NCBI RefSeq assembly: GCF_902364365.1
Contig: NZ_CABJDN010000001.1
Coordinates: 620,001-684,000, forward strand
Direction: 5' to 3'
Source of the DNA: Bacteroides intestinalis
GTDB lineage: Bacteria; Bacteroidota; Bacteroidia; Bacteroidales; Bacteroidaceae
DNA length: 64,000 bases
In this document: piece after piece, positions 37,100-45,639 of the stretch
How the letters are laid out: every line of letters starts with the position of its first letter
Position numbering within the stretch: the first letter of the stretch is position 1
The notes under the pieces: generated by a model
What the model was told of the DNA's origin: nothing
What the model saw: only the letters and a program-made list of their open reading frames with translations
Databases searched by the model: none
Program-made: the position numbers and the translations under genes

Positions 37100-38122
37100 A
37101 TGAAACGAATATTATTTATCCTGCTTGCCACTTTGAGTACTGCTGTTTGCAGCGCAGGCACGGACGCTATGAGTAATAGCAAAGTACGTAAGGAAACTCG
37201 TTTCCTCACCGATAAAATGGCTTATGAGCTGAATCTGAACACCGAGCAATACAATGATGTGTATGAAATCAATTATGATTTCATTTCCGGCATACGTTAT
37301 CTGATGGATGATGTGTTGTATGGCAATGAGTGGGCCCTCAATCGTTATTATGATTGCCTGGATGTACGCAATGACGATCTTCGTTGGGTATTGAGCAGTG
37401 GCCAGTATGCCCGCTTTATACAGGCAGAGTATTTCTATCGTCCCATCTACACCAGTGGAAACCGTTGGTACTTCCGTGTTTATGTCACGTATACCAATCA
37501 CAATCATTTCTACTTCCCCCGTCCATATCACTACCGCACATACGCAGGCGGGCACTATCGTACACATCATAATAATACAAGCTATTATCGTGGACGTTAC
37601 AAGCATCCGTTCTATAACGGTTCGTACCGTATCCGTGATACTAAAACCTATACTACGCACCGCCGTTCGGATTTCGGTTCTGTAACTGTACGTCCGGGTT
37701 CCAATCGTGCACCGGCAAGAGACGATGTATACACTACCCGTCGTAGCAGTTCCAATAATAACCGCTCTACCACTACCGGTACTACCCGTCGTGAAAGTAC
37801 GAACAGCAATGCTACTACCAATACTAATAATAGCTCACGCAGCAATAGTAGCACCACGCGCAGAACAGATAACAGTACGCGCAATAATAGCGATTCCCGC
37901 AGCAACAGTAATAGCTCTCGTAGCAATAGCAGCAGCGAAACGAAAAGCAATACGAATACCACTCGCCGTAGCACCACTACCAAGCCGAGTACGGAACGTA
38001 AAGAGAGCAGTTCTTCCAGTGTGCGGAAATCTACAGAAAACAGCAGCCGTAGCAGCGGTTCTTCTTCTACAAGAAGCAGTAGCTCCGGTACTTCCCGTCG
38101 TTCTTCGGGCGATCGCCGCTAA
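37100..38122 (+). CDS. Secreted protein with Ser/Arg/Asn/Thr-rich tail
   Basis: 340 residues, signal peptide ending near AVCSAG. Residues about 28-110 form a helical domain (RKETRFLTDKMAYELNLNTEQY...WVLSSGQYARF) similar in feel to small periplasmic stress or motility-linked Bacteroides proteins. A His/Tyr-rich middle follows (YVTYTNHNHFYFPRPYHYRTY). The last 140 residues are low-complexity Ser, Arg, Asn and Thr, strongly basic (RSSSNNNRSTTTG and so on), suggesting a disordered tail that could bind cell-wall or nucleic acid polymers. I do not recognise the family. It lies alone between two terminators. Confidence 0.85.
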   Translation: MKRILFILLATLSTAVCSAGTDAMSNSKVRKETRFLTDKMAYELNLNTEQYNDVYEINYDFISGIRYLMDDVLYGNEWALNRYYDCLDVRNDDLRWVLSSGQYARFIQAEYFYRPIYTSGNRWYFRVYVTYTNHNHFYFPRPYHYRTYAGGHYRTHHNNTSYYRGRYKHPFYNGSYRIRDTKTYTTHRRSDFGSVTVRPGSNRAPARDDVYTTRRSSSNNNRSTTTGTTRRESTNSNATTNTNNSSRSNSSTTRRTDNSTRNNSDSRSNSNSSRSNSSSETKSNTNTTRRSTTTKPSTERKESSSSSVRKSTENSSRSSGSSSTRSSSSGTSRRSSGDRR

Positions 38123-38141
38123 GTAAAAAATGAGCGAATTA

Positions 38142-38173
38142 TTTGTGTATCTGCCGAATAATTCGTTCCTTTG
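38142..38173 (+). promoter_or_regulatory. Promoter of rplS
   Basis: TTTG (38142-38145), a 20-nt spacer and TTCCTTTG (38166-38173), one mismatch from TAnnTTTG. The remaining leader of about 80 nt holds complementary short blocks and could be a ribosomal-protein autoregulatory leader, which is inference. Confidence 0.6.
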
Positions 38174-38260
38174 CACCGCTTTCGCGCAATCGCTGTCAGG
38201 ACCCAGAGAGAAGCCTGGTATGTTGCGTTGTAACGATCAAACAATTTAAGAACAATAACA

Positions 38261-38614
38261 ATGGATTTAATTAAAATTGCAGAAGAAGCATTTGCTACCG
38301 GTAAACAACACCCGAGCTTCAAAGCAGGTGACACTGTTACAGTAGCATATCGTATTGTCGAAGGTAACAAAGAACGTGTACAGTTGTATCGTGGTGTTGT
38401 TATCAAGATTGCCGGTCACGGAGACAAGAAGCGTTTCACTGTACGCAAGATGTCTGGTACCGTAGGTGTAGAACGTATTTTCCCAATCGAATCACCGGCT
38501 ATCGATAGCATCGAGGTGAACAAGGTAGGTAAAGTTCGTCGCGCTAAATTGTACTATCTGCGTGCTCTTACCGGTAAGAAAGCAAGAATTAAAGAAAAAA
38601 GAGTTAATAGCTAA
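38261..38614 (+). CDS. rplS: 50S ribosomal protein L19
   Basis: 117 residues, full length. [44 protein letters not shown] and [23 protein letters not shown] are characteristic L19 segments. It sits at the 30S-50S interface of the ribosome. Single-gene unit with promoter and terminator. Confidence 0.98.
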   Translation: MDLIKIAEEAFATGKQHPSFKAGDTVTVAYRIVEGNKERVQLYRGVVIKIAGHGDKKRFTVRKMSGTVGVERIFPIESPAIDSIEVNKVGKVRRAKLYYLRALTGKKARIKEKRVNS

Positions 38615-38638
38615 TCAGTTATACTCTAATTTCGAGAT

Positions 38639-38674
38639 AAAAAGAGGAGACTTCGCAAGAGTTTCCTCTTTTTG
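38639..38674 (+). terminator. Intrinsic terminator of rplS
   Basis: AAAAAGAGGA and TCCTCTTTTT form the stem, with inner ACT/AGT pairs, ending in TTTTTG. Confidence 0.92.
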
Positions 38675-38793
38675 TTTAATGTAGGTAAGCTGTTTGATCC
38701 ATGCGAAGGATCGGGTGCAGGTACATGGTATCTGAATTTGCAGAAGTATTTTTTCTTTGTTATACGAAACTACTGTATATCATATATTAAGAA

Positions 38794-41094
38794 ATGAAAA
38801 GGATTATCTTGTCAATGCTGTGCTTGGCTGCGTACATTAGCCTTGTGGCACAAAATATTAGTGGAAAACTGGTGGATGAAGCGCAGCAACCGCTTCCTTA
38901 TGCTAACGTAGTGTTGCAAACTATAGATTCTGTCTTTGTAACCGGAACTACTACTGGTGAGAAAGGTGAATTCAAACTCCAGAAAATCGCTGCCGGAGAC
39001 TATCGGCTTGTGATTTCCAGTATCGGTTATCAGCCGTTATATCTTTCTCTCCAAGGTTTTGAACGTACTGCCGATGTAGGTACGCTAACTCTGGCAGACG
39101 CTTCGCAAGAGTTGGGTGAAGTAATTGTCACCGCTTCCAGCAGGGTGAGCCGGGCAGACCAAAAATTGATATTTCCCAGTAAAAAACAAATCAGTGCATC
39201 CAATAATGGGGTAGATATGTTGCGTCATTTGATGTTGCCTCGGCTTCGTGTCAATAGCATAGATGGTAGTGTAGGCATGACCGACGGTAGCAGTGTGCAA
39301 CTCTGTATCAATGGGCGAAAAGCTACAAAGGAGGAAGTCACCGCCCTGTTGCCTGAAGAGGTTATACGTGTTGAATTCCAGGAAGACCCGGGCTTGCGTT
39401 ATGGCGATGCAGGTGCGGTGATAAACTACATTGTCCGCCGTTATGAGGTGGGAGGTTCCTTTGGCTACAATGGCATGCAAAGCCTGAAGAGTGGCTTTGG
39501 CAATCATAACCTGACGGGAAAAGTGAATTTCAAGCAATCGGAAATCAGCTTTTACTACGGTAACCGCTTGCAATATTTCAACGAGATATGGTTCGATAAG
39601 AATGAAACGTTCACTTTTGAAGATGGCAGTCAGTACCATCGCAGCCAGTATGCTGAGGCAAACAAGAAAAAGAACTTGCAGCAATGGGGTGCTGTAACTT
39701 ATAATTTGCAAGAGGCCGATAAGTATATGCTGAACGCTACTGTAGGCTTTTCTCACTATAATGATCCTGACTTGCGAATGAAAGGGAAACTGTATACCGA
39801 AGAATTTCCCAATTCCGTAACCGACCGTGAAGAGTGGAACCATGACCGCAACCTCAGTCCTTATCTGGATATTTATTTTCAGAAAAACCTGAAACATAAG
39901 CAATTCCTGGCCCTCAATGTGGTGGGTACATATATTAATACCAAGAATCGTAGCAGTTATACCGAATTGCTGTCTGGAGAACCGGTGGTAGATTACTACT
40001 CGGGGATACGCGGTAAAAAATATTCGTTGATCGGTGAAGGTATTTATGAGAAAACTTTTAAAGATGGAGGAAAATTGAGTGCAGGCGTACGTCATACTCA
40101 GGGATATACGGATAATGATTATAATGGTACGCTGCAGTACAGTTCACAGATGAAGCAGGCCGATACTTATGCTTATGCACAGTATAATGGTAAATGGGGT
40201 AAATTGGGCTATCGCCTCGGAATGGGTGTCACCCGCTCATGGTTTCAGCAAATAGGGCAGGAAGATTATGAAACTTATTCTTTGAATCCGCGCCTGAACC
40301 TGACTTATGCTTTCAACGATCAATGGAGCATCTCACTGAACGGAAATGTCAACACAATGAATCCTTCACTTTCGCAGTTAAGTGCTGTAGAGCAATTTAC
40401 TGATTCCCTGCAGTCGGAACGTGGTAACCCGAACCTGAAGCCTTATTCTTATTATCGTTCCACTTTCCGTCTGAATTACAACAAGGGCAAATGGGATGTC
40501 GGATTGCGTAACCAGTATAACTACCGTGACAAGGCCATCATGCCTCACATTTATCGTGAGGATGATAGATTTATCCATAGTTACGCTAATCATTCCAATT
40601 TCCAGGATTGGACTGTCGGTTTGGATGCACGTGTAGGCATGCTTTGGGATGTGCTACAACTGAGTGGTAGCATCGAAAGTCGTAAATATTGGAGTAATGG
40701 TATTGATTTTCGCCATACACAGCATAGCATCGGTTGGGACGTAGCTGCTACCTTTATGTATAAAAACTTCACCGCTTCTGTGGAATTCCAGCATAATAGT
40801 GATTATTTCTTTGGCGAAGTTCTGGCTACTGGTGAAGAAGCGCATGCAATTGATCTTCAATATCGTTGGAAACGGTTGAATGTCGGCCTGCGTATGTTCA
40901 ATCCTTTCCAGAAGGATTACAAACGCAATGAGGCGGACTGGAACAAATATGCAGGATACAGTTATCAGTATCATATCGATGATATTGCCCGCATGATTTG
41001 CGTTACATTGTCATGGAACATCAACTTCGGTCGCGACTATAAGAGTAATAATAAGAAAATGCAGAATAGCGATACTGACGCGGGAGTCTTGTAA
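38794..41094 (+). CDS. Outer-membrane beta-barrel protein, TonB-receptor-like
   Basis: 766 residues, signal peptide ending near YISLVAQ. A carboxypeptidase-regulatory-like domain (about 22-105: LPYANVVLQTIDS, IGYQPLYL) precedes a plug-like region (VSRADQKLIFPSKKQISASNNGVDML, VQLCINGRKAT, AGAVINYIVRR) and a long barrel of alternating strands. This matches the outer membrane protein beta-barrel family common in Bacteroidetes, related to TonB receptors but without a SusD partner. Substrate unknown. It stands alone, converging with the DUF6266-like gene. Confidence 0.88.
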   Translation: MKRIILSMLCLAAYISLVAQNISGKLVDEAQQPLPYANVVLQTIDSVFVTGTTTGEKGEFKLQKIAAGDYRLVISSIGYQPLYLSLQGFERTADVGTLTLADASQELGEVIVTASSRVSRADQKLIFPSKKQISASNNGVDMLRHLMLPRLRVNSIDGSVGMTDGSSVQLCINGRKATKEEVTALLPEEVIRVEFQEDPGLRYGDAGAVINYIVRRYEVGGSFGYNGMQSLKSGFGNHNLTGKVNFKQSEISFYYGNRLQYFNEIWFDKNETFTFEDGSQYHRSQYAEANKKKNLQQWGAVTYNLQEADKYMLNATVGFSHYNDPDLRMKGKLYTEEFPNSVTDREEWNHDRNLSPYLDIYFQKNLKHKQFLALNVVGTYINTKNRSSYTELLSGEPVVDYYSGIRGKKYSLIGEGIYEKTFKDGGKLSAGVRHTQGYTDNDYNGTLQYSSQMKQADTYAYAQYNGKWGKLGYRLGMGVTRSWFQQIGQEDYETYSLNPRLNLTYAFNDQWSISLNGNVNTMNPSLSQLSAVEQFTDSLQSERGNPNLKPYSYYRSTFRLNYNKGKWDVGLRNQYNYRDKAIMPHIYREDDRFIHSYANHSNFQDWTVGLDARVGMLWDVLQLSGSIESRKYWSNGIDFRHTQHSIGWDVAATFMYKNFTASVEFQHNSDYFFGEVLATGEEAHAIDLQYRWKRLNVGLRMFNPFQKDYKRNEADWNKYAGYSYQYHIDDIARMICVTLSWNINFGRDYKSNNKKMQNSDTDAGVL

Positions 41095-41107
41095 ACTGTA
41101 AAAGCTA

Positions 41108-41938
41108 TCAAGAAGAAAGGTGCTTAGTTGGTGTCGGCAAGTTATGCAAATTCTGAAAGGTCTGCTGATAATGGAGTTGATGATCGGCGATCTTTCTGTT
41201 TTTTTCGATAGGGATAAAATTTTCTGTTGGGTTGATAAGATCTGGCATTACTGCGAAGAATTCAGTGGATGGTGGATTATTATCCGAGATATGTAACGTA
41301 TTGCTATTCACAGATATGGGCAGGCGGATACTATTGGATACACAGCTTCCGTCTGCACTACAAAAGCTGAGATAGGCTACCAGTTCATCCCCTTCCCAAT
41401 CATTCGGAAGTGATAGCTCGGTATGCCTGTCAGAGCGCAAGGCAGCCTCTGTATCGTAAACTGCTGTCTCTTTATCTTTATTGTAGACCAATAGCATGGC
41501 TATGTCTGCACTTTCTGCATTTCCCATGCCGCTATTATCTTGCCAGTTGAAGTACATTTTATCTCTGTCCTGTGTGGCTGTACCTTCAAATACCGGCATC
41601 AGGCTTCCGGCGGATACCAGTACCCGGTCAAAGTCAATCTTGACATCTTTTCCATCACCTGTCACTGCTCTTTTCAGCATGTAGGACATTGCTGAATTGA
41701 ATGCTGATCTCTCTCTTGTGAATTCTTTGTAGCCGATGCGTATAAAGGGTTTGATATTCTTCAGGAAATTGAAAGCTGTGGCAAATTTGCCTCTCTGTTC
41801 CTGTTGCTTAGGTGTGCGCGGATTGCTGACCTTGGCCGCCCGTGCCCGTATATAGTATTTTGATTTCCAGCGAAAACCGACTATCGGTCCCACTTTTCCG
41901 GAGAACCCTCCGAGTATGCCTTGATTGATTGTTCCCAT
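41108..41938 (-). CDS. DUF6266-like protein with C-terminal extension
   Basis: 276 residues. The start GTINQGILGGFSGKVGPIVGFRWKSKYYIRARAAK is the DUF6266 signature; the middle holds beta-strand domains (DKMYFNWQDNSGMGNA, AMLLVYNKDKET). Function unknown; no signal peptide seen. The family is usually near 210 residues as I remember it, and the last 65 or so residues here (NNPPSTEFF... to LPTPTKHLSS) look unlike the rest, which may mean a lost stop codon or a frameshift near the original end. Confidence 0.75.
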   Translation of the reverse strand: MGTINQGILGGFSGKVGPIVGFRWKSKYYIRARAAKVSNPRTPKQQEQRGKFATAFNFLKNIKPFIRIGYKEFTRERSAFNSAMSYMLKRAVTGDGKDVKIDFDRVLVSAGSLMPVFEGTATQDRDKMYFNWQDNSGMGNAESADIAMLLVYNKDKETAVYDTEAALRSDRHTELSLPNDWEGDELVAYLSFCSADGSCVSNSIRLPISVNSNTLHISDNNPPSTEFFAVMPDLINPTENFIPIEKNRKIADHQLHYQQTFQNLHNLPTPTKHLSS

Positions 41939-42114
41939 AATGTCGCGTTTTTAAGTTAGTTCTTTTGTTTCTGACGTAAAGGTATGTATTAATATTTTCT
42001 TCTGCCAAATGAATTTGGCGGTTTGTCTTCATGAATGTGATTTTTGCGTCCGTTTGCAGTGATTTGCGTAGTTGGGGGATTTTGACTTTGGCTGGCTGCT
42101 TAAAATATCAGCTT

Positions 42115-42213
42115 CTTACCCGGAATATACTTGCTCCGTACCAACTCCATACTTTCTCCACTTAGAGGTACCAGGGAGTGGAGAAGGTACGGAGCAAGTA
42201 TGTTTCGGATAAG
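42115..42213. repeat. 99-bp long-hairpin element
   Basis: ATACTTGCTCCGTACC (42127-42142) and GGTACGGAGCAAGTAT (42186-42201) are perfect 16-bp arms. Inside, TTCTCCACT (42154-42162) and AGTGGAGAA (42177-42185) pair again, leaving an 11-nt bulge on one side and a 14-nt loop. Outside, 9 of 12 further positions pair. The remaining sequence between 41939 and 42395 shows no convincing gene. Confidence 0.8.
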
Positions 42214-42395
42214 GTTCGGTCATAAGTTTGTTCTATATGCATTAGCTTATTCTATGTTTTGTTATCTTAGGAAAGCAAACGTACCAATTACTATTGGGAA
42301 ACGAAGGGAAAACGTCTGATTTCAGAAATAGATAGATTTGAATTTTATAAGGATAAGCTCTGTAAACCCCTCCTTGCATAGGCTGATATAACTAC

Positions 42396-42462
42396 AATTT
42401 TTCGATTGTAACCGAAAAATTACAATGAATTTTTCGGTTACAATCGAAAAATTATATCTTTG
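42396..42462 (+). promoter_or_regulatory. Perfect 26-bp inverted repeat abutting a -7 box
   Basis: Arms at 42396-42421 and 42428-42453 are exact reverse complements with a 6-nt spacer. Each arm is itself bounded by AATTTTTCG and CGAAAAATT, so the site holds four half-sites. TATCTTTG at 42455-42462 fits the -7 box, 15 bp before the ATG at 42478, placing the repeat over the -33 region. This suits a repressor site. Confidence 0.8.
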
Positions 42463-42477
42463 TAGAAAAATATAGTT

Positions 42478-43599
42478 ATGATTAAACGAGAAATCCAGAA
42501 TTCAATTCTTGCTGATTTTAAACGCAAGAAAGTAATTGTATTGTTGGGAGCGAGACAGGTAGGTAAAACAACCCTTTTGTTGTCACTGCAATCTGATAAA
42601 GAAAGGGTGCTGTCACTGAATTGTGATAATATTGACGATAGACTATTGCTTGAAGCGCGTACGTCAACAGAACTGAAATATTTATTATCGTCCTATGATA
42701 TGGCTTTTATTGATGAAGCACAACGGGTAAAAAATATCGGATTGACTTTGAAAATGATAGGTGATCTAAAGTTAGATACACAAATTGTTGTCACTGGTTC
42801 TTCTTCGTTTGACATGGCAAATGAAATCAATGAACCAGCCACCGGGCGTTTGATAGAATATAACCTTTATCCTTTCTCCTTGGCCGAGTTGGCTGCTGAT
42901 ACTTCAGAGCGAGAGGAAAAACGATTGTTAGAGAATAGATTGATTTATGGCTTATACCCCGAAGTGGTAACGGAGCCGGCGGATGCCAAAAGAACATTGA
43001 TGTCTCTTACTAACAATTATCTGTATAAAGATTTGTTTTCTTATAAGGGCTTGAAAAAGCCGGATGTTATTCAAAAACTTGTTAGAGCTTTGGCTTTACA
43101 GTTAGGAAGCGAAGTCTCTTATAATGAACTAAGTAATCTGTTGGGAATAGATAAAGAAACCGTTGAAAACTATATATGTCTTCTGGAAAAATGTTTTGTT
43201 GTATTCAGGCTGGACTCTTTCAGTCGAAATCTGAGGAATGAAATAAAAAAAGGAAAGAAAATATATTTTTATGATAATGGAATCAGAAATGCTGTGATTT
43301 CTAATTTTGCTCCTTTGGAACTGAGAACGGATGTCGGTGCATTATGGGAAAATTTGATGGTTAGCGAGCGAGTGAAACATAATGCCTATTCAGGAAGTTT
43401 TGCACAACTTTATTTTTGGCGTACGCACGACCAGAAAGAAATAGACCTTATTGAAGAGCAGGATGGAATATTAAAAACATTCGAGTTTAAGTGGAATACT
43501 AAGGCTAAAAGTAAACAACCTAAAGTATTTACGGAAAGCTACCCAAACTCAGTTTATGAAATAATTACACCTGAAAGCTTTTGGCGTTTTGTGAAATAA
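42478..43599 (+). CDS. AAA-family ATPase with DUF4143 domain
   Basis: 373 residues. Walker A is GARQVGKTT (about residues 24-32), Walker B is MAFIDEAQ (about 76-83), sensor-like VVTGSSSFD follows. The C-terminal half has the DUF4143 pattern, including a winged-helix-like LSNLLGIDKETVENYICLLEKCFVVFRL and the nuclease-like KEIDLIEEQDG...FEFKW segment. Such proteins are widespread and of uncertain role; many are predicted to be in mobile or defence contexts. A perfect inverted repeat overlaps its promoter, suggesting self-regulation. It converges with the ROK kinase gene. Confidence 0.93.
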   Translation: MIKREIQNSILADFKRKKVIVLLGARQVGKTTLLLSLQSDKERVLSLNCDNIDDRLLLEARTSTELKYLLSSYDMAFIDEAQRVKNIGLTLKMIGDLKLDTQIVVTGSSSFDMANEINEPATGRLIEYNLYPFSLAELAADTSEREEKRLLENRLIYGLYPEVVTEPADAKRTLMSLTNNYLYKDLFSYKGLKKPDVIQKLVRALALQLGSEVSYNELSNLLGIDKETVENYICLLEKCFVVFRLDSFSRNLRNEIKKGKKIYFYDNGIRNAVISNFAPLELRTDVGALWENLMVSERVKHNAYSGSFAQLYFWRTHDQKEIDLIEEQDGILKTFEFKWNTKAKSKQPKVFTESYPNSVYEIITPESFWRFVK

Positions 43600-43638
43600 A
43601 AAATCCTCCTTTCCCGTTTTACCGGCAAAAGGAGGATT
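43598..43638 (-). terminator. Terminator of the ROK kinase gene
   Basis: AATCCTCCTTT and AAAGGAGGATT (arms 43602-43612 and 43628-43638). On the - strand the stem is followed by TTTT, so it serves the kinase gene; it may also stop transcription from the ATPase side. Confidence 0.88.
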
Positions 43639-43664
43639 CTACTTAAAATTATGATGGACTATTT

Positions 43665-44645
43665 TTACTTCAAGTCTCTTAGTTCCCAGCCCAACGCACT
43701 GGCACCTAATACAGCAGCATCAGAATCTTTCAATTCAGACATCAACAGCTTGGCTTTACCTTTATAGATATTCAGCACATTGTCATCGATAGCTTTCTGG
43801 ATAGGTTTGAAGATATAATCTCCGGATTTAGCCAATCCACCAAACAGGATGATAGCTTCGGGGCTGGAGAATGCGATAGCATCTGCTATAGCTTCACCCA
43901 GAATATTACCTGTAAAGTTAAAGATATCTTGTGCAAGTTTGTCACCTTGAACGGCTGCATCGTATACATCCTTAGACGTGATACTTTCAGCAGGAATAGA
44001 ACGAAGCAAACTTGGCTCAGTACGTGCAGTCAGGAATTCACGGGCTGTACGAGCTACGCCGGTAGCCGAACAGTAAGTTTCCAGACAGCCGTGACGTCCG
44101 CATCCGCAGAGACGACCGTTCTCGCGACGTATGATGACATGCCCTAATTCTCCGGCAAAACCATCGTGACCATAAACCATCTGGCCGTTGATAACGATAC
44201 CGCTACCTACACCTGTACCCAGAGTGATCATGATGAAATCTTTCATACCACGTGCAGCACCGTAAGTCATTTCACCGATAGCTGCGGCGTTAGCGTCGTT
44301 GGTTAATGCAGTCGGGATACCCAGACGTTCCTCAAACATGGCTGCCAAAGGAATTACACCTTTCCAGGGCAAGTTGGGGGCAAATTCAATAGTACCGCTG
44401 TAGTAGTTACCGTTGGGAGCACCAATACCGATACCTTTAATTTTGTCTACGCCACCGTTGGCAATAATCAAAGGCAACAGATTTTTGCAGACTTCGTCTA
44501 CATAATTATCTACCTGTTCGTGAGCGCCGGTTTTAATGGAACCGCTTGCAATAATAGTTCCGCGTGCATCTACAATACCAAAGACGGTGTTTGTTCCGCC
44601 TATGTCAATACCTACTACGTAGGGTTTTTCCATGCTTGAATTCAT
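43665..44645 (-). CDS. rokA: ROK-family glucokinase
   Basis: 326 residues, cytoplasmic sugar kinase that phosphorylates glucose or related hexoses. The phosphate motif is GIDIGGTNTVFGI, the sugar site includes LTNDANAAAIGE, and the ROK zinc motif is present as GHVIIRRENGRLCGCGRHGCLE (cysteines in CGCGRHGC). It matches the Bacteroides RokA type known as a hexokinase in B. fragilis. A second ATG four codons in could also serve as start. Single-gene unit. Confidence 0.88.
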   Translation of the reverse strand: MNSSMEKPYVVGIDIGGTNTVFGIVDARGTIIASGSIKTGAHEQVDNYVDEVCKNLLPLIIANGGVDKIKGIGIGAPNGNYYSGTIEFAPNLPWKGVIPLAAMFEERLGIPTALTNDANAAAIGEMTYGAARGMKDFIMITLGTGVGSGIVINGQMVYGHDGFAGELGHVIIRRENGRLCGCGRHGCLETYCSATGVARTAREFLTARTEPSLLRSIPAESITSKDVYDAAVQGDKLAQDIFNFTGNILGEAIADAIAFSSPEAIILFGGLAKSGDYIFKPIQKAIDDNVLNIYKGKAKLLMSELKDSDAAVLGASALGWELRDLK

Positions 44646-44822
44646 GATATTAATGTTTTGTTTAAAGGGTTAGTTAATTAGTTTTATGGTTACAAATTAC
44701 ACAAAGAAAAATGATACTTCAAAATCTTTTTGAAAAAAAGTTCACCCCTTTTGCAACTTTTCGTAACATAGCTGCGTCTAATAGTGAAAATTAATAAGAA
44801 ACAGACTTAAACAGAGAGATCC

Positions 44823-45539
44823 GTGATACAGCTGAAAGACATTAACAAGACCTACAACAACGGGGCACCCCTACATGTGCTCAAAGGCATCAACCTCGAA
44901 ATTAAGCGAGGGGAGTTCGTTTCCATTATGGGAGCTTCGGGTTCCGGTAAATCCACTTTACTGAATATCTTAGGTATTCTGGATAATTATGATACCGGTG
45001 AGTATTATCTGAATGGTACGCTGATCAAAAATCTCAGTGAGACCAAGGCGGCTGAATACCGGAATCGTATGATTGGGTTCATCTTCCAGTCTTTTAACTT
45101 GATTTCCTTTAAAAATGCAGTGGAGAATGTGGCGCTACCCCTTTTCTATCAGGGAGTGAGCCGCCGTAAGCGCAATGCCCTGGCACTGGAATATCTGGAT
45201 CGCCTGGGATTGAAAGATTGGGCGCATCACATGCCTAACGAAATGTCCGGTGGACAGAAACAGCGTGTTGCCATTGCCCGTGCTCTTATCACTCAGCCGC
45301 AGATTATCCTGGCTGACGAACCTACCGGTGCCCTTGATAGTAAGACTTCCGTGGAAGTTATGCAGATTCTTAAAGATTTGCACAAGACGGGTATGACTAT
45401 TGTGGTGGTTACTCATGAAAGCGGTGTGGCTAATCAGACGGATAAGATTATTCATATTAAGGATGGTATTATCGGCAGTATTGAAGAAAATCATAATCAT
45501 GATGCTTCTCCATTCGGAAAAGATGGATTCATGAAATAA
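44823..45539 (+). CDS. ABC transporter ATP-binding protein (MacB/LolD type)
   Basis: 238 residues, GTG start. Walker A GASGSGKSTL, signature MSGGQKQRVAIARAL, Walker B ILADEPTGALD and the H-loop VVVTHE are complete. Together with two FtsX-type permeases, a HlyD-like adaptor and a TolC-like protein downstream it forms a tripartite exporter for drugs, peptides or lipoproteins. No regulator lies next to the operon. Confidence 0.95.
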   Translation: MIQLKDINKTYNNGAPLHVLKGINLEIKRGEFVSIMGASGSGKSTLLNILGILDNYDTGEYYLNGTLIKNLSETKAAEYRNRMIGFIFQSFNLISFKNAVENVALPLFYQGVSRRKRNALALEYLDRLGLKDWAHHMPNEMSGGQKQRVAIARALITQPQIILADEPTGALDSKTSVEVMQILKDLHKTGMTIVVVTHESGVANQTDKIIHIKDGIIGSIEENHNHDASPFGKDGFMK

Positions 45540-45544
45540 AAGAA

Positions 45545-45621
45545 TGTACAATGTACAATTTACAACGTACAATTGAGGCCTCGCCAACATTCCGGAAGGC
45601 AAATTGTAAATTGTAAATTGT
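45545..45621 (+). repeat. Inverted pair of heptamer arrays between exporter genes
   Basis: TGTACAA, TGTACAA, TTTACAA, CGTACAA run without gap from 45545 to 45572. AAATTGT occurs three times without gap at 45601-45621, in roughly inverted orientation. The 28 bp between them contain AGGCCT. The next gene starts 18 bp later. Confidence 0.85.
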
Positions 45622-45639
45622 CAAATAGTAAATGAATAT

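Noticed and set aside
38174..38260. Named riboswitch in the rplS leader
   Set aside because: Only short complementary blocks are visible; no known riboswitch core could be recognised.
42131..42319. 62-residue open frame
   Set aside because: It begins inside the hairpin element, has no recognisable domain or start signal and is probably non-coding.
42478..43599. Toxin-antitoxin pair around the DUF4143 ATPase
   Set aside because: No small partner gene is seen on either side; only the operator-like repeat supports self-regulation.
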